32,888 nucleotides of DNA from Waddliaceae bacterium (GTDB lineage: Bacteria > Chlamydiota > Chlamydiia > Chlamydiales > JABHNK01): NCBI GenBank assembly GCA_018694295.1, contig JABHNK010000014.1:1-32888 (forward strand), in the 5' to 3' direction. The translations under genes were made by a program, and so were the position numbers. How positions within the stretch are numbered: the first letter of the stretch is position 1; each line of letters opens with the position of its first letter. This document shows positions 22,987 to 31,052 of the stretch, piece by piece. The notes beneath the pieces are model-generated. The model worked only from the letters and a program-made list of their open reading frames with translations. It was not told the DNA's origin and searched no databases.

Positions 22987-25068
22987 ATGTTGAAAAATAA
23001 AAGCATAATGACAAGTCTTATCTTTACTGTTATAACAACAGTGATGATACTGTTTAGCGCCATCTTGGGATATAATTACTGGGTTTCGAGAGAAATCGTC
23101 GTCAACGGAATAGAGAAAAACGCCAATGATATCATCGAAGGCACTGCTAATGAAATACATGCCATATTGCAAAAGTTCGAGACAATAACAGAGACGGCAG
23201 CAGATCTTCTTGAAGATGTCGACGGTTTCTTCGAAAACGAACAGCAAAATCAGATTCTTAGAAGCATCGCAGTAAATAACCCAGGAGTTTTTGGCTTCTC
23301 AACATCATATGAACCATATGCCTTCCACCCTAATAGGTACTATTTCTCGTCATATTCATATCGCGAAGATGGTGAGGTTGTAGATGACTTTGAAGATGAT
23401 CCATATGCCCCAGAAGAAGAATACGATGATTCTGAAGAAGAGGCCGAAGAAGACGCCGCGGATTCTGAAGAAGACTACGAAGATGAAGAAGAGTACGAGT
23501 ACTTAGGAGAGGAAGAGGGTGATTATGAATATCTATACAATTATCGCGACTATTACCAGATACCATTAGAGCTAGAAAAACCGATGTGGAGCGAACCATA
23601 CTTTGATGCTGGCGATGGTGGCGGAAATGTCGTTATGTCGACATACTCCGTGCCATTATATAAAACAATAGACGGGGAAAGGAAAATTATGGGCATCCTC
23701 GCCACAGACGTTTCCTTGGGATGGCTTAGAGATATGGTTTCGTCAATACAGATAGCAGAGACGGGATATAGCTTTTTGATATCAAGTAACGGTATGATGG
23801 TAGTACACCCTAATGAAGAGTGGGTGAGTAACGAGACAATATTCACCATAGCAAAAAACCTGGGCGACGATGAACTACGCACGCTAGGAAAAGATATGGT
23901 GCGAGGCGAAAAAGCCTTCGTCCCAAGAAAAAGCCTGGTAACACAAAAAGATGGATGGTTAGCATATATCCCTCTGGAAACAACAGGATGGTCTCTTAGT
24001 ATATTCTTCCCAAAAGCAGAACTTATGGCAGGGGTGACAAAGCTTACAAAGACAATGATAATAATAGGTATCATTGGATCAATGATATTGGCATTCTTTA
24101 TCGTCTTAATCTCACGAGCAATAACGACGCCAATACGTAAACTCGTGACAAAAACCAAAGAGCTCGCAAAAGGAAACCTCAATATACAAATAGAAAAGAG
24201 AGAAACAAAGAATGAAGTAGGAATTCTATATAACTCTTTTGCCACTATGAAAGACGACCTTAAAAAATATATTAAAGAACTTACAGATACTACAGCCGCT
24301 AAAGAACATATTGAAAGCGAGCTCAATGTCGCTCACGAAATACAGATGAGTATGATACCGAAAATCTTCCCGGCATTCCCCGAAAGAGAAGAAATAGATC
24401 TATATGCAATACTGAAATCAGCAAAAGAAGTCGGCGGAGACCTCTATAACTTCTTCATGCTCGATGATGACAACTTATGCTTCTTCATTGGCGACGTCTC
24501 TGGAAAAGGAGTGCCAGCATCACTATTCATGGCAGTAAGCAACACCCTTATCGAAACAATAGCACGCGAAGAAGGACACAACCCCAGAAATATCCTCACG
24601 AAAATTAATAAACAAATATCTGATGGTAACGACACTTGTATGTTCGTTACTCTGCTTTTCTGCATTTTCAATATGAAAACCGGAGAACTGTCATACGCCA
24701 ACGGAGGACATAACCCTCCAATAATAATAAATAAGAAAGGGGGTGTCGAATACCTTGCATTGAAACCAGGAGTTTCTATAGGTATTGACCCCGATGCTAT
24801 ATACCATAACGAAAAATTGACAATGAAGCCAGGAGATAGAATATACCTCTACACCGATGGCGTAACAGAAGCCTTCAACACAAAAGGTGAAGAATATTCC
24901 GAAGCGAAACTCCTCGAAACAATGCAAAACATGGAACATGAAAAATTAAATGTTAAAGACGCTGTCGAAAATGTCTTGGAAAGCGTTAAAACATTCGCCG
25001 GAGAAGAACCACAGTCCGACGATATCACAATGGTAATGCTAGAATATATAACACCAGGAAATAGCTAG
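22987..25068 (+). CDS. Membrane sensor phosphatase: dCache-like, HAMP, SpoIIE/PP2C (RsbU-type)
   Basis: The product is 693 residues. TM1 is ~8-30, a large periplasmic Cache-like domain follows to ~355 (with WSEPYFDAG and VMSTYSVPLY), TM2 is ~357-377, HAMP ~378-430, then a linker helix and a PP2C-type phosphatase domain. Metal-binding motifs are VGGD (482-485), GDVSGKG (502-508) and Asp678-Asp679. Such enzymes dephosphorylate anti-sigma antagonists in partner-switching systems; Chlamydia RsbU has the same Cache-HAMP-PP2C plan. An acidic stretch (~129-185, nearly all Asp/Glu/Tyr) is inserted in the periplasmic domain. It is likely cotranscribed with the binding protein upstream. No kinase, antagonist or sigma gene lies in the window. 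Confidence 0.9.
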   Translation: MLKNKSIMTSLIFTVITTVMILFSAILGYNYWVSREIVVNGIEKNANDIIEGTANEIHAILQKFETITETAADLLEDVDGFFENEQQNQILRSIAVNNPGVFGFSTSYEPYAFHPNRYYFSSYSYREDGEVVDDFEDDPYAPEEEYDDSEEEAEEDAADSEEDYEDEEEYEYLGEEEGDYEYLYNYRDYYQIPLELEKPMWSEPYFDAGDGGGNVVMSTYSVPLYKTIDGERKIMGILATDVSLGWLRDMVSSIQIAETGYSFLISSNGMMVVHPNEEWVSNETIFTIAKNLGDDELRTLGKDMVRGEKAFVPRKSLVTQKDGWLAYIPLETTGWSLSIFFPKAELMAGVTKLTKTMIIIGIIGSMILAFFIVLISRAITTPIRKLVTKTKELAKGNLNIQIEKRETKNEVGILYNSFATMKDDLKKYIKELTDTTAAKEHIESELNVAHEIQMSMIPKIFPAFPEREEIDLYAILKSAKEVGGDLYNFFMLDDDNLCFFIGDVSGKGVPASLFMAVSNTLIETIAREEGHNPRNILTKINKQISDGNDTCMFVTLLFCIFNMKTGELSYANGGHNPPIIINKKGGVEYLALKPGVSIGIDPDAIYHNEKLTMKPGDRIYLYTDGVTEAFNTKGEEYSEAKLLETMQNMEHEKLNVKDAVENVLESVKTFAGEEPQSDDITMVMLEYITPGNS

Positions 25069-25445
25069 CGTATAGAAGAAAAATTATATTCCGAATTTCT
25101 TTCATGCTATACGCTCCACGCTATTCCTATCCGCTTTTCTTTTCTATCCGCTTTTCTTTTTATGTTGATAACTCCATAGTGGCAGGGATATAGCGGTATG
25201 ATAATAAAATCTTCACCATAAACATGTTATGAACAATGCGGCAGGGAAAGTATTCAAAAAAATATTTTTTGCAGTGTTGTTCTCTTAGGGTCAATGTTTT
25301 ACGGAAAGGATGCTTTTTTTTGTGATAATTTTCTTGCAGGCTAACGATCGACGTGCTAAAGTTTTCATCGTTATTTAAGAGAAAATGCGCCCACAATACA
25401 TTGTGGAAACGTTGTTCATAACCTCGGAAAAAGGAAGCCTTTTGT
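25069..25445. other. Upstream region of dnaA with short repeats
   Basis: GCTATACGCT, CGCTATTCC and TATCCGCTTTTC units fill 25104-25160, the same short motifs as in the modular repeats. The rest, to the dnaA start, has no gene. AAGGAAG precedes the start codon at 25446. No perfect TTATCCACA DnaA box was found. Confidence 0.6.
25391..25406. promoter_or_regulatory. Palindrome upstream of dnaA, possible operator
   Basis: CCACAAT and ATTGTGG form a perfect 7-bp inverted repeat around AC, 40 bp before the dnaA start codon. No promoter could be placed confidently relative to it. Confidence 0.35.
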
Positions 25446-26783
25446 ATGGTCGCTTGTGAGATTGCTGGATGTTGGGGACAATTTATTGAATATATGAAGG
25501 GACGCTGTTCTGATACGGCGTTTCGTAATTGGCTTGATCCTATCGTTGTTATTGACGAAGACATTGAGCTTGTTACCCTTGAGGTTCCTAATATTTTCGT
25601 TCAGGACTATTTACTTTCGAATTACAAGAGCGAGCTTTGTAGTTTTCTTCCTGTACGTTCTAGTGGAGAGCCTGCTATAGAGTTTGTCATTGCTGCTCCT
25701 AAGAAGCGCGAGGCTGTTGCACCGACGATATCGTCGTCATCTCCAGTGTCAGTAGAGCCTAAGTATGTTATGAAGCTCAATGATTTTTATATTTTCGATA
25801 ACTTCATCGAAGGCCCTGCCAATCAATTCGTTAAGTCTGCAGCGCTGGGAGTGGCGAACAACCCGAGCAAATCGTATAATCCTTTATTTATGCATGGTGG
25901 TGTAGGACTTGGTAAGACGCATCTTCTTCATGCCATAGGGCATCATGTGCAGAAGAACTACAAGCATCTTCGCGTGCAATGTATTACTACAGAAGCATTT
26001 ATCAACGACCTTGTCGACAGCCTTCGTAATAAGTCCGTTGATAAGATGAAGAGATTTTATCGTAGCCTTGATGTGTTGCTTGTCGATGATATACAGTTCT
26101 TGCAGAACAGGCTAAACTTCGAAGAAGAGTTTTGTAATACCTTCGAGAGTCTTATCAACCAGAACAAGCAGATTGTGATAACGAGCGACAAGCCACCATC
26201 ACAGCTGAAGCTTTCGGAGCGCCTTGTTGCGAGGATGGAGTGGGGCCTTGTCGCCCATGTTGGTATCCCTGACCTTGAGACGCGCGTTGCAATATTACAA
26301 TATAAGGCCGAGCAGAAGGGCATGAAACTTTCGAGTAATGTAGCATTCTTCATAGCAGAGCATATATTCAGCAACGTACGTCAGCTTGAAGGCGCGGTAA
26401 ATAAGCTAAGCGCACACTGTCGTCTTCTAAACCAAGACATCACCGAAGAGCTTGTTGAGATGGCGCTGAGCCAGATGCTATGCCATGCTCCACAGGAGAA
26501 GATCTCCGTAGAGCAGGTTTTGAAGAGCGTTTCTGCGGTGTTCCAGGTTCGTGTCAACGACCTAAAAGGAAGCACGCGCACCAAGGATATCGCCCTACCT
26601 CGTCAGGTTGCCATGTATCTTGCTAGGGAGATGATAAACGAGTCTCTTATGATGTTGGCGGCGTCTTTTGGTAAGACGCATTCGACGATATTACACGCTT
26701 GTAAAAATATAGAGTCCAAGGTTGAGAAGGACAATATGCTCAAAAGACAGGTTGAGATGGTTCGCAGGAATATTAGTACGTAG
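25446..26783 (+). CDS. dnaA: DnaA replication initiator paralogue (DnaA2-type)
   Basis: The product is 445 residues with the full DnaA layout: domain I ([21 protein letters not shown]), a short linker (~85-115), AAA+ domain III with Walker A GGVGLGKT (Lys157) and Walker B Asp214-Asp215, and a C-terminal helix-turn-helix domain IV. The usual GRDHTT signature, which contacts the DnaA box, reads GKTHST at 409-414. The basic Arg in [10 protein letters not shown] is kept. Position next to a bactofilin gene matches the second dnaA of chlamydiae (CT275). It could act in initiation or as a regulator. Expression may be autonomous, since 377 bp of non-coding DNA precedes it. Confidence 0.93.
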   Translation: MVACEIAGCWGQFIEYMKGRCSDTAFRNWLDPIVVIDEDIELVTLEVPNIFVQDYLLSNYKSELCSFLPVRSSGEPAIEFVIAAPKKREAVAPTISSSSPVSVEPKYVMKLNDFYIFDNFIEGPANQFVKSAALGVANNPSKSYNPLFMHGGVGLGKTHLLHAIGHHVQKNYKHLRVQCITTEAFINDLVDSLRNKSVDKMKRFYRSLDVLLVDDIQFLQNRLNFEEEFCNTFESLINQNKQIVITSDKPPSQLKLSERLVARMEWGLVAHVGIPDLETRVAILQYKAEQKGMKLSSNVAFFIAEHIFSNVRQLEGAVNKLSAHCRLLNQDITEELVEMALSQMLCHAPQEKISVEQVLKSVSAVFQVRVNDLKGSTRTKDIALPRQVAMYLAREMINESLMMLAASFGKTHSTILHACKNIESKVEKDNMLKRQVEMVRRNIST

Positions 26784-26824
26784 GGTAAAAAAAATAAGAC
26801 AACATACTTTTTATCGTGTTGATG

Positions 26825-26854
26825 TTGACTTTTTCATAAAATAGAGATTATATA
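26825..26854 (+). promoter_or_regulatory. Sigma70-type promoter for the bactofilin gene
   Basis: TTGACT (26825-26830) and TATATA (26849-26854) are 18 nt apart (17 nt to TTATAT). The start codon at 26880 would follow a leader of roughly 20 nt. Confidence 0.55.
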
Positions 26855-26879
26855 TACGATAATATAGGTTACTTAATGT

Positions 26880-27632
26880 ATGTTTAAGAAGTACACAAAA
26901 AGTTTATTCGAGAAAGAGATGATAAATCACTATAACGAGAGAGAAGATATGGGATCATCAGGCCATCAAAAACAAGAGAGGCCTATGCCGTCTCAACATA
27001 ATGAACCTCAGCAGCCGATACAGCAGCAAGGTGCTAGTGTCTATACTTCTACCGCTGTAGAGCAACAGGAGCTTCGTCAAGACGCTCCGCAGCGCCCTTC
27101 TTTCGAGGAGAGGCAGCAGCAAAACATGTCGATACCGTCGATGATGCAGCAAGAATATACTTCCCTTTCTGAGGATGACTTTTCTAGCGAAGAGGACTGG
27201 AATGAGAAGATCGCAGCATTGCCATCATCGCCATCATTCCATCCTGATAACTTCGATGAAGAGCCAGAGACCACGCTTGGCGAAGGTGTTGTCTTTAAAG
27301 GCACGCTGAATTTCAAGAGATATCTTCGTGTCGATGGGACTTTCGAAGGTGAACTCATCTCCGACGGTAAGCTTATCATAGGACCTAAAGGTGTGGTGAA
27401 GTCCAACCTTAAGATGCATGAAGTCATTGTCGAAGGGTATGTCGAAGGAAGCGTAGAAGTCGAAGAGCGTATAGAGCTTCGTGGCGATGCACAGATTCAT
27501 GGCGATATAACAGCGCGGTCGTTGAGCGTCGATGATGGCGTTACAATAATAGGCCATGTGTGTGTCAAGCCTGATATCTCGATAGAAATCGACGTCAGCG
27601 AAGAAAAGAAAGCATCGAAGAAAAAGAAATAA
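26880..27632 (+). CDS. bacA: Bactofilin (BacA-like) cytoskeletal protein
   Basis: The product is 250 residues. The N-terminal ~130 are polar and Gln-rich (several QQ, PQ and QQQ runs) and probably disordered. The bactofilin beta-helix begins near 139 with VVFKGTLNFKRYLRVDGTFEG and repeats turns such as GKLIIGPKGVVKSNLK, VIVEGYVEGSVEV and RIELRGDAQIHGDI. A Lys-rich tail (KKASKKKK) follows. Bactofilins polymerise without nucleotides; the chlamydial one influences cell size and shape. The first ATG is used, though its ribosome site is weak, and an internal start at the MGSS codon (26949) is possible. A terminator lies 30 bp after the stop. Confidence 0.9.
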   Translation: MFKKYTKSLFEKEMINHYNEREDMGSSGHQKQERPMPSQHNEPQQPIQQQGASVYTSTAVEQQELRQDAPQRPSFEERQQQNMSIPSMMQQEYTSLSEDDFSSEEDWNEKIAALPSSPSFHPDNFDEEPETTLGEGVVFKGTLNFKRYLRVDGTFEGELISDGKLIIGPKGVVKSNLKMHEVIVEGYVEGSVEVEERIELRGDAQIHGDITARSLSVDDGVTIIGHVCVKPDISIEIDVSEEKKASKKKK

Positions 27633-27662
27633 TGGTTTCTGTATAAGATTCGCATGTATGTA

Positions 27663-27703
27663 AAAAGCCAGGGCAACAATATTGTTGTGACCTTGGCTTT
27701 TTT
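27663..27703 (+). terminator. Rho-independent terminator after the bactofilin gene
   Basis: AAAGCCAGGG-CAACAAT (27664-27680) pairs with ATTGTTG and CCTTGGCTTT (27681-27700) with a small internal loop, then T3-6. It is a long stem with one mismatch in the outer part. Confidence 0.75.
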
Positions 27704-27728
27704 GTATAACTAACTGATTTTATATGTA

Positions 27729-28079
27729 AAAAGTTCGGAGTAGGATTTTTCTACCACGGAGACACGGAGTGCACGGAGAAAGCAGGATTTTTGCCACAGA
27801 GGACACAGAGGAACCACAGAGGTTTCACAGAGAGGAAAAAACAAACCGGCTGGTGGATTCTCCCCCAGACCCCCGTTTTTGAACGGTAAACTGTGAATGG
27901 TGAACTGTAAACTTTTTAAAATCCTCGTGGTTCTAGGGGTGAAACCCCTAGCCCGCCCCTTTTCCTCTCTGTGTACTCTGTGCCTCTGTGGTGAAAAAAT
28001 TGGGGCTTGTTATTTTTTATTGCAGGAGCGGCATAGAACCCTGGGAAACTTTGTGGTAAAAATTCGGTAGCGCGTAACA
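27729..28079. repeat. Modular intergenic repeat with mixed modules
   Basis: It starts AAAAAGTTCGGAGTAGGATTT, then CACGGAG and CACAGAG units, the CCCCCAGACCCCC stem, GTGAATGGTGAACTG units, the CTAGGGGTGAAACCCCTAG hairpin (as in the element at 1-169, reversed), CTCTGTG units, and the GGGGCTTGTTATTTTTTATTG tail shared with copy B. It ends with CGCGTAACATCA (28071-28082), the outer inverted repeat. The core starting CCCGGACACGG is missing. It fills the gap before the glycosyltransferase gene. Confidence 0.85.
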
Positions 28080-28103
28080 TCAATAATTAAGAGGGTGTGT
28101 ACA

Positions 28104-29657
28104 ATGGATTCATTGCAGGAGCGCAGGAGTGGCGTCTGGTTTTTGACGGCGCTGGCATTGATAGTAGTAATTAAAGGATTCTGGGCGATATGGATGATAA
28201 ACTTTACTTCCATAGACCTTAACCCCGACGAAGTGCAATATTGGCTGTGGAGCCGCAACCTCGACATCGGGTATTATAGCAAAGCCCCAGGGATAGCATG
28301 GCAGATATGGGCGGGCTGTAAGATCTTTGGAAACACCGAGATGGGAGTACGCTTTTTCGCCGTAATAATAAGCGCCTTGCTATCACTTTCGACATATTTT
28401 ACAGCACGATGTTGTGGTGTTAAAGCAAAAGTCGCTTTCTGGGCAGGTATCGCTATAGCATTCTCGCCGATGGGGTTTATATCGTCGTTCGCCGCCGCTA
28501 CAGACGGTGGTTTCATCCTCTTCTGGCTGCTGACGTGTGCATATCTGTGCTATTGTCTGCGTTACGACCACAGACCAAAATATCATGTGGTAGGGTTCCT
28601 CATAGCGTTCGGCGCTATATTTAAATGGCCACAGATATACTACCTGTGGGGTATGATCGTCGTCTTCGCATTGTGCTATCCAATCCTCAGGACGAAAAGG
28701 ATGCTAGGAGGTATGGTAGTATCGCTCCTTGGACTCGTTCCAAGCATAATATGGAACGCTTCTAACGAGTGGGCGACATTCCGACACGTATATGGACAGA
28801 TTACAGGATCTGGAGGAGGCGGAGGCGCTGCGGGTAATACAGCAGAATTTCTTGGCACACAGGCGGGAATCCTTTCGCCGATACTTTTCGTCGTAATGCT
28901 ATTAGCTCTTGTTCATATGGTGCGCAAAAGAAAAGAGACACCGCTATCAATACTTTTCTGCGGATGGACGACGCTTTCATTACTATTACTAGCGATAGCA
29001 CGCTCTTTTATGAGTAAGGTTCAGGGCAACTGGTTTATCTTCGCATACCCTACAGCATTCGTCCTTATGAGCTGGTATGTCTTCGAAAGAGCTAAAGCAG
29101 CGAGAAAATGGTTCTTCGCCGGCATCGCATTATCGGTGGTTTTCACGCTTTTTGTCCTTGCGATCCCTGCCATACAAAAATATGACGTCATAACGATACC
29201 ATATAAATATAATGGCTTCCAGCATAGCATGGGATGGGATAAACTCGAAGGCGCCTTAGAAGAGGCAGGATATAACCCCGACAAAGACTTCCTCTTCTCA
29301 GAGAAATACCAGACGACGAGTATCATGAGTTTCTATGCAAAAAATAAGAAGAGGGCGTATTTTTTCAACGTCGGAAACGCAAGAAAAAATCAGTACTCTT
29401 TCTGGCCAGGAATGGACGACGAACAAACAGGCAACGATGGCTTCTTCGTCTTAATTGAAAATGGTCGAGATGTCACCGACGATGTAACGCCGCGTGTCGA
29501 TCATTATACAAAACTGCTATCACCATATTTTAGCAGCATAGATTTTATCGACGCCAAAACACTCTTCATAGCCAATGGCACCACGGTAAAACGCGCCGTA
29601 ATATTCCGCTGCACGGAATATAATGGTTCCGTGCCATTGGGCGTTAACAAATATTGA
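28104..29657 (+). CDS. GT39-like membrane glycosyltransferase (ArnT/PMT_2 type)
   Basis: The product is 517 residues with about ten hydrophobic helices. The first loop carries the acidic motif DLNPDEVQYWLWSRNLDIGYYSKAPG, characteristic of polyprenyl-phosphate-sugar transferases of the PMT_2/ArnT group, where the Asp/Glu are catalytic. Such enzymes transfer a sugar from a lipid carrier to lipid A, protein or another glycan on the periplasmic side; the donor and acceptor here are unknown. The C-terminal ~130 residues are a soluble periplasmic domain. The ATG at 28104 has GAGGG 8 nt upstream; a GTG three codons earlier lies within that site. No sugar-lipid synthase is adjacent. The last 70 nt form a long palindrome. 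Confidence 0.85.
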   Translation: MDSLQERRSGVWFLTALALIVVIKGFWAIWMINFTSIDLNPDEVQYWLWSRNLDIGYYSKAPGIAWQIWAGCKIFGNTEMGVRFFAVIISALLSLSTYFTARCCGVKAKVAFWAGIAIAFSPMGFISSFAAATDGGFILFWLLTCAYLCYCLRYDHRPKYHVVGFLIAFGAIFKWPQIYYLWGMIVVFALCYPILRTKRMLGGMVVSLLGLVPSIIWNASNEWATFRHVYGQITGSGGGGGAAGNTAEFLGTQAGILSPILFVVMLLALVHMVRKRKETPLSILFCGWTTLSLLLLAIARSFMSKVQGNWFIFAYPTAFVLMSWYVFERAKAARKWFFAGIALSVVFTLFVLAIPAIQKYDVITIPYKYNGFQHSMGWDKLEGALEEAGYNPDKDFLFSEKYQTTSIMSFYAKNKKRAYFFNVGNARKNQYSFWPGMDDEQTGNDGFFVLIENGRDVTDDVTPRVDHYTKLLSPYFSSIDFIDAKTLFIANGTTVKRAVIFRCTEYNGSVPLGVNKY

Positions 29658-29717
29658 CACCCTGTCATTAATCGTGCCATTAGTTCGAATAAGTTGTTAT
29701 TTTAGGGCTGTAAAATT

Positions 29718-29738
29718 TTAGTCGTAATATGGTATAAT
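29718..29738 (+). promoter_or_regulatory. Extended -10 promoter candidate
   Basis: A perfect TATAAT at 29733-29738 is preceded by TGG, an extended -10, 32 bp before the gene at 29771. The -35 region is weak. Confidence 0.55.
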
Positions 29739-29770
29739 GTTACACTTTAAAAATAACCCATTAAAACGAC

Positions 29771-30346
29771 ATGGTTAATACAGATATAGTAACTCTAACA
29801 GATCTTCAGCCTATACCAGCACTAATAGCAAGAGATTTCCAGCCTATTAACAAATGGAAAGTTGATATAGACGGCCCACAATTTGAGGAAAACCCAGGAG
29901 TTCCTAAATATCGGATTGATGAAAGCACCGGACGGTTGTATCTTAATGAACAGAAAGTGATTGTACGGCTTAAATGTTACACCTTAATCTTTGCGACACT
30001 TCCTGCTCATGGTATTTTTCTCATTGGTTCCGTTGCTTCTCGAGCATTAAAATTAGCTACTTTATCGCATTTCTGGTGTTCAAAAGGCAGATTGAAAAAA
30101 TATTGCCTTAAAGCAAGGGCATGCAATGCCGGTAAGGATTTATTAAAGATTGCCACCCATCCTTTTATTGTTGTCGGATTAGAGGCTTCGGCTGTCTATG
30201 GGGTATTTCAACCTTATGATGGAAGAAAACTTTATGCATCGTTTGAAAGAGCACAGTATGAAAAAAGCATGCTAGCGCCATGTTTTCAGCCAGATTCGAA
30301 GAAACATCTTTTAGGCGGAGATATTGAAAGCAGGGGGGCTTTTTAA
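29771..30346 (+). CDS. Probable lineage-specific protein with KLYASFERAQY motif
   Basis: The product is 191 residues of unknown function. There is no signal peptide. Hydrophobic stretches are at ~72-90 (YTLIFATLPAHGIFLIGSVA) and ~135-150. The C-terminal motif KLYASFERAQYEKSMLAPCFQP resembles, from memory, a motif in families of short proteins of environmental chlamydiae; a membrane-associated or effector role is possible but unproven. A separate extended -10 promoter precedes it. Its 3' end overlaps the end of rsmD on the opposite strand by 36 nt. Confidence 0.6.
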   Translation: MVNTDIVTLTDLQPIPALIARDFQPINKWKVDIDGPQFEENPGVPKYRIDESTGRLYLNEQKVIVRLKCYTLIFATLPAHGIFLIGSVASRALKLATLSHFWCSKGRLKKYCLKARACNAGKDLLKIATHPFIVVGLEASAVYGVFQPYDGRKLYASFERAQYEKSMLAPCFQPDSKKHLLGGDIESRGAF

Positions 30347-30928
30347 CTTCTTGAAATGTCGTAACGCGGAATCGCTGAAAGACCGTGAGCTTTCGAGCGA
30401 TAGCGTTTTGATATCGATGTTGTCATCCCATCCGCTTCGTGGTCCTTCGACGAAGACGGTCCCTGAAGGTGCTATGAGGCCGTTGTCTTCGGCGGTTATG
30501 AGGGCTTTATCGCCAGAATATATCTCTCCAGAAGCGTCGTGATGCTTTTTTTTGGCATATGGCGGGTCGATATATATTATGTCGTACTTCATGCCTCTTT
30601 TCGCAAGCTTCGCCACCGTCTTAAAAGCATCGCCATAGATGATGGTAACATTTTTTTCGACGCCAAGGATTCGTGCGTTTTCTTTTATATATTTTATCGC
30701 TTCGCGGCTGCTGTCGACGAAGGTGACATGTTTTGCTCCGCGGCTCAACGCCTCAAAGCCAATAGCTCCCGTCCCAGCAAAAAGATCGAGAAATTCAGCA
30801 CCTTCAACAGAGTGTTGGCATATGTTGAAAACTGCCTCACGAAGATACCCCTGCGTAGGACGTATTACATCGGCATCCTTCGGAGATTTTAACACCCTAC
30901 CACGAAATTTCCCTGAAAATATGCGCAT
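30311..30928 (-). CDS. rsmD: 16S rRNA m2G966 methyltransferase RsmD
   Basis: The product is 205 residues from the ATG at 30928 (MRIFSGKFRGRVL is the usual N-terminus). The open frame continues 38 codons further only because a CACAGAG repeat happens to be open; those residues are not part of the protein. The SAM motif is DLFAGTGAIGFEALSRGA (48-65) and the catalytic DPPY motif is 121-124. The enzyme N2-methylates G966 of 16S rRNA. It lies on the same strand as radA, separated by repeat DNA, and is convergent with and overlaps the gene at 29771. Confidence 0.93.
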   Translation of the reverse strand: MRIFSGKFRGRVLKSPKDADVIRPTQGYLREAVFNICQHSVEGAEFLDLFAGTGAIGFEALSRGAKHVTFVDSSREAIKYIKENARILGVEKNVTIIYGDAFKTVAKLAKRGMKYDIIYIDPPYAKKKHHDASGEIYSGDKALITAEDNGLIAPSGTVFVEGPRSGWDDNIDIKTLSLESSRSFSDSALRHFKKLKSPPAFNISA

Positions 30929-31052
30929 GACAATGACCCTATGTTTTTTCTCTGTGAAACCTCTGTGGTTCCTCTGTGTCCTCTGTGGCAAAAATCCTGC
31001 TTTCTCCGTGCACTCCGCGCCTCCGTGGTAGGAAATTCCCACTCCGAACTTT
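30929..31052. repeat. CACAGAG-family repeat, inverted copy of 27729-27840
   Basis: Positions 30949-31017 are a perfect 69-nt reverse complement of 27765-27833, and similarity continues to the GTTCGGAGT end at about 31050. It fills the gap between radA and rsmD. Confidence 0.9.

Noticed and set aside
30929-31042. N-terminal extension of RsmD
   Set aside because: The extra 38 codons are encoded by the CACAGAG repeat; the family-standard MRIFSGKFRG start is at 30928.
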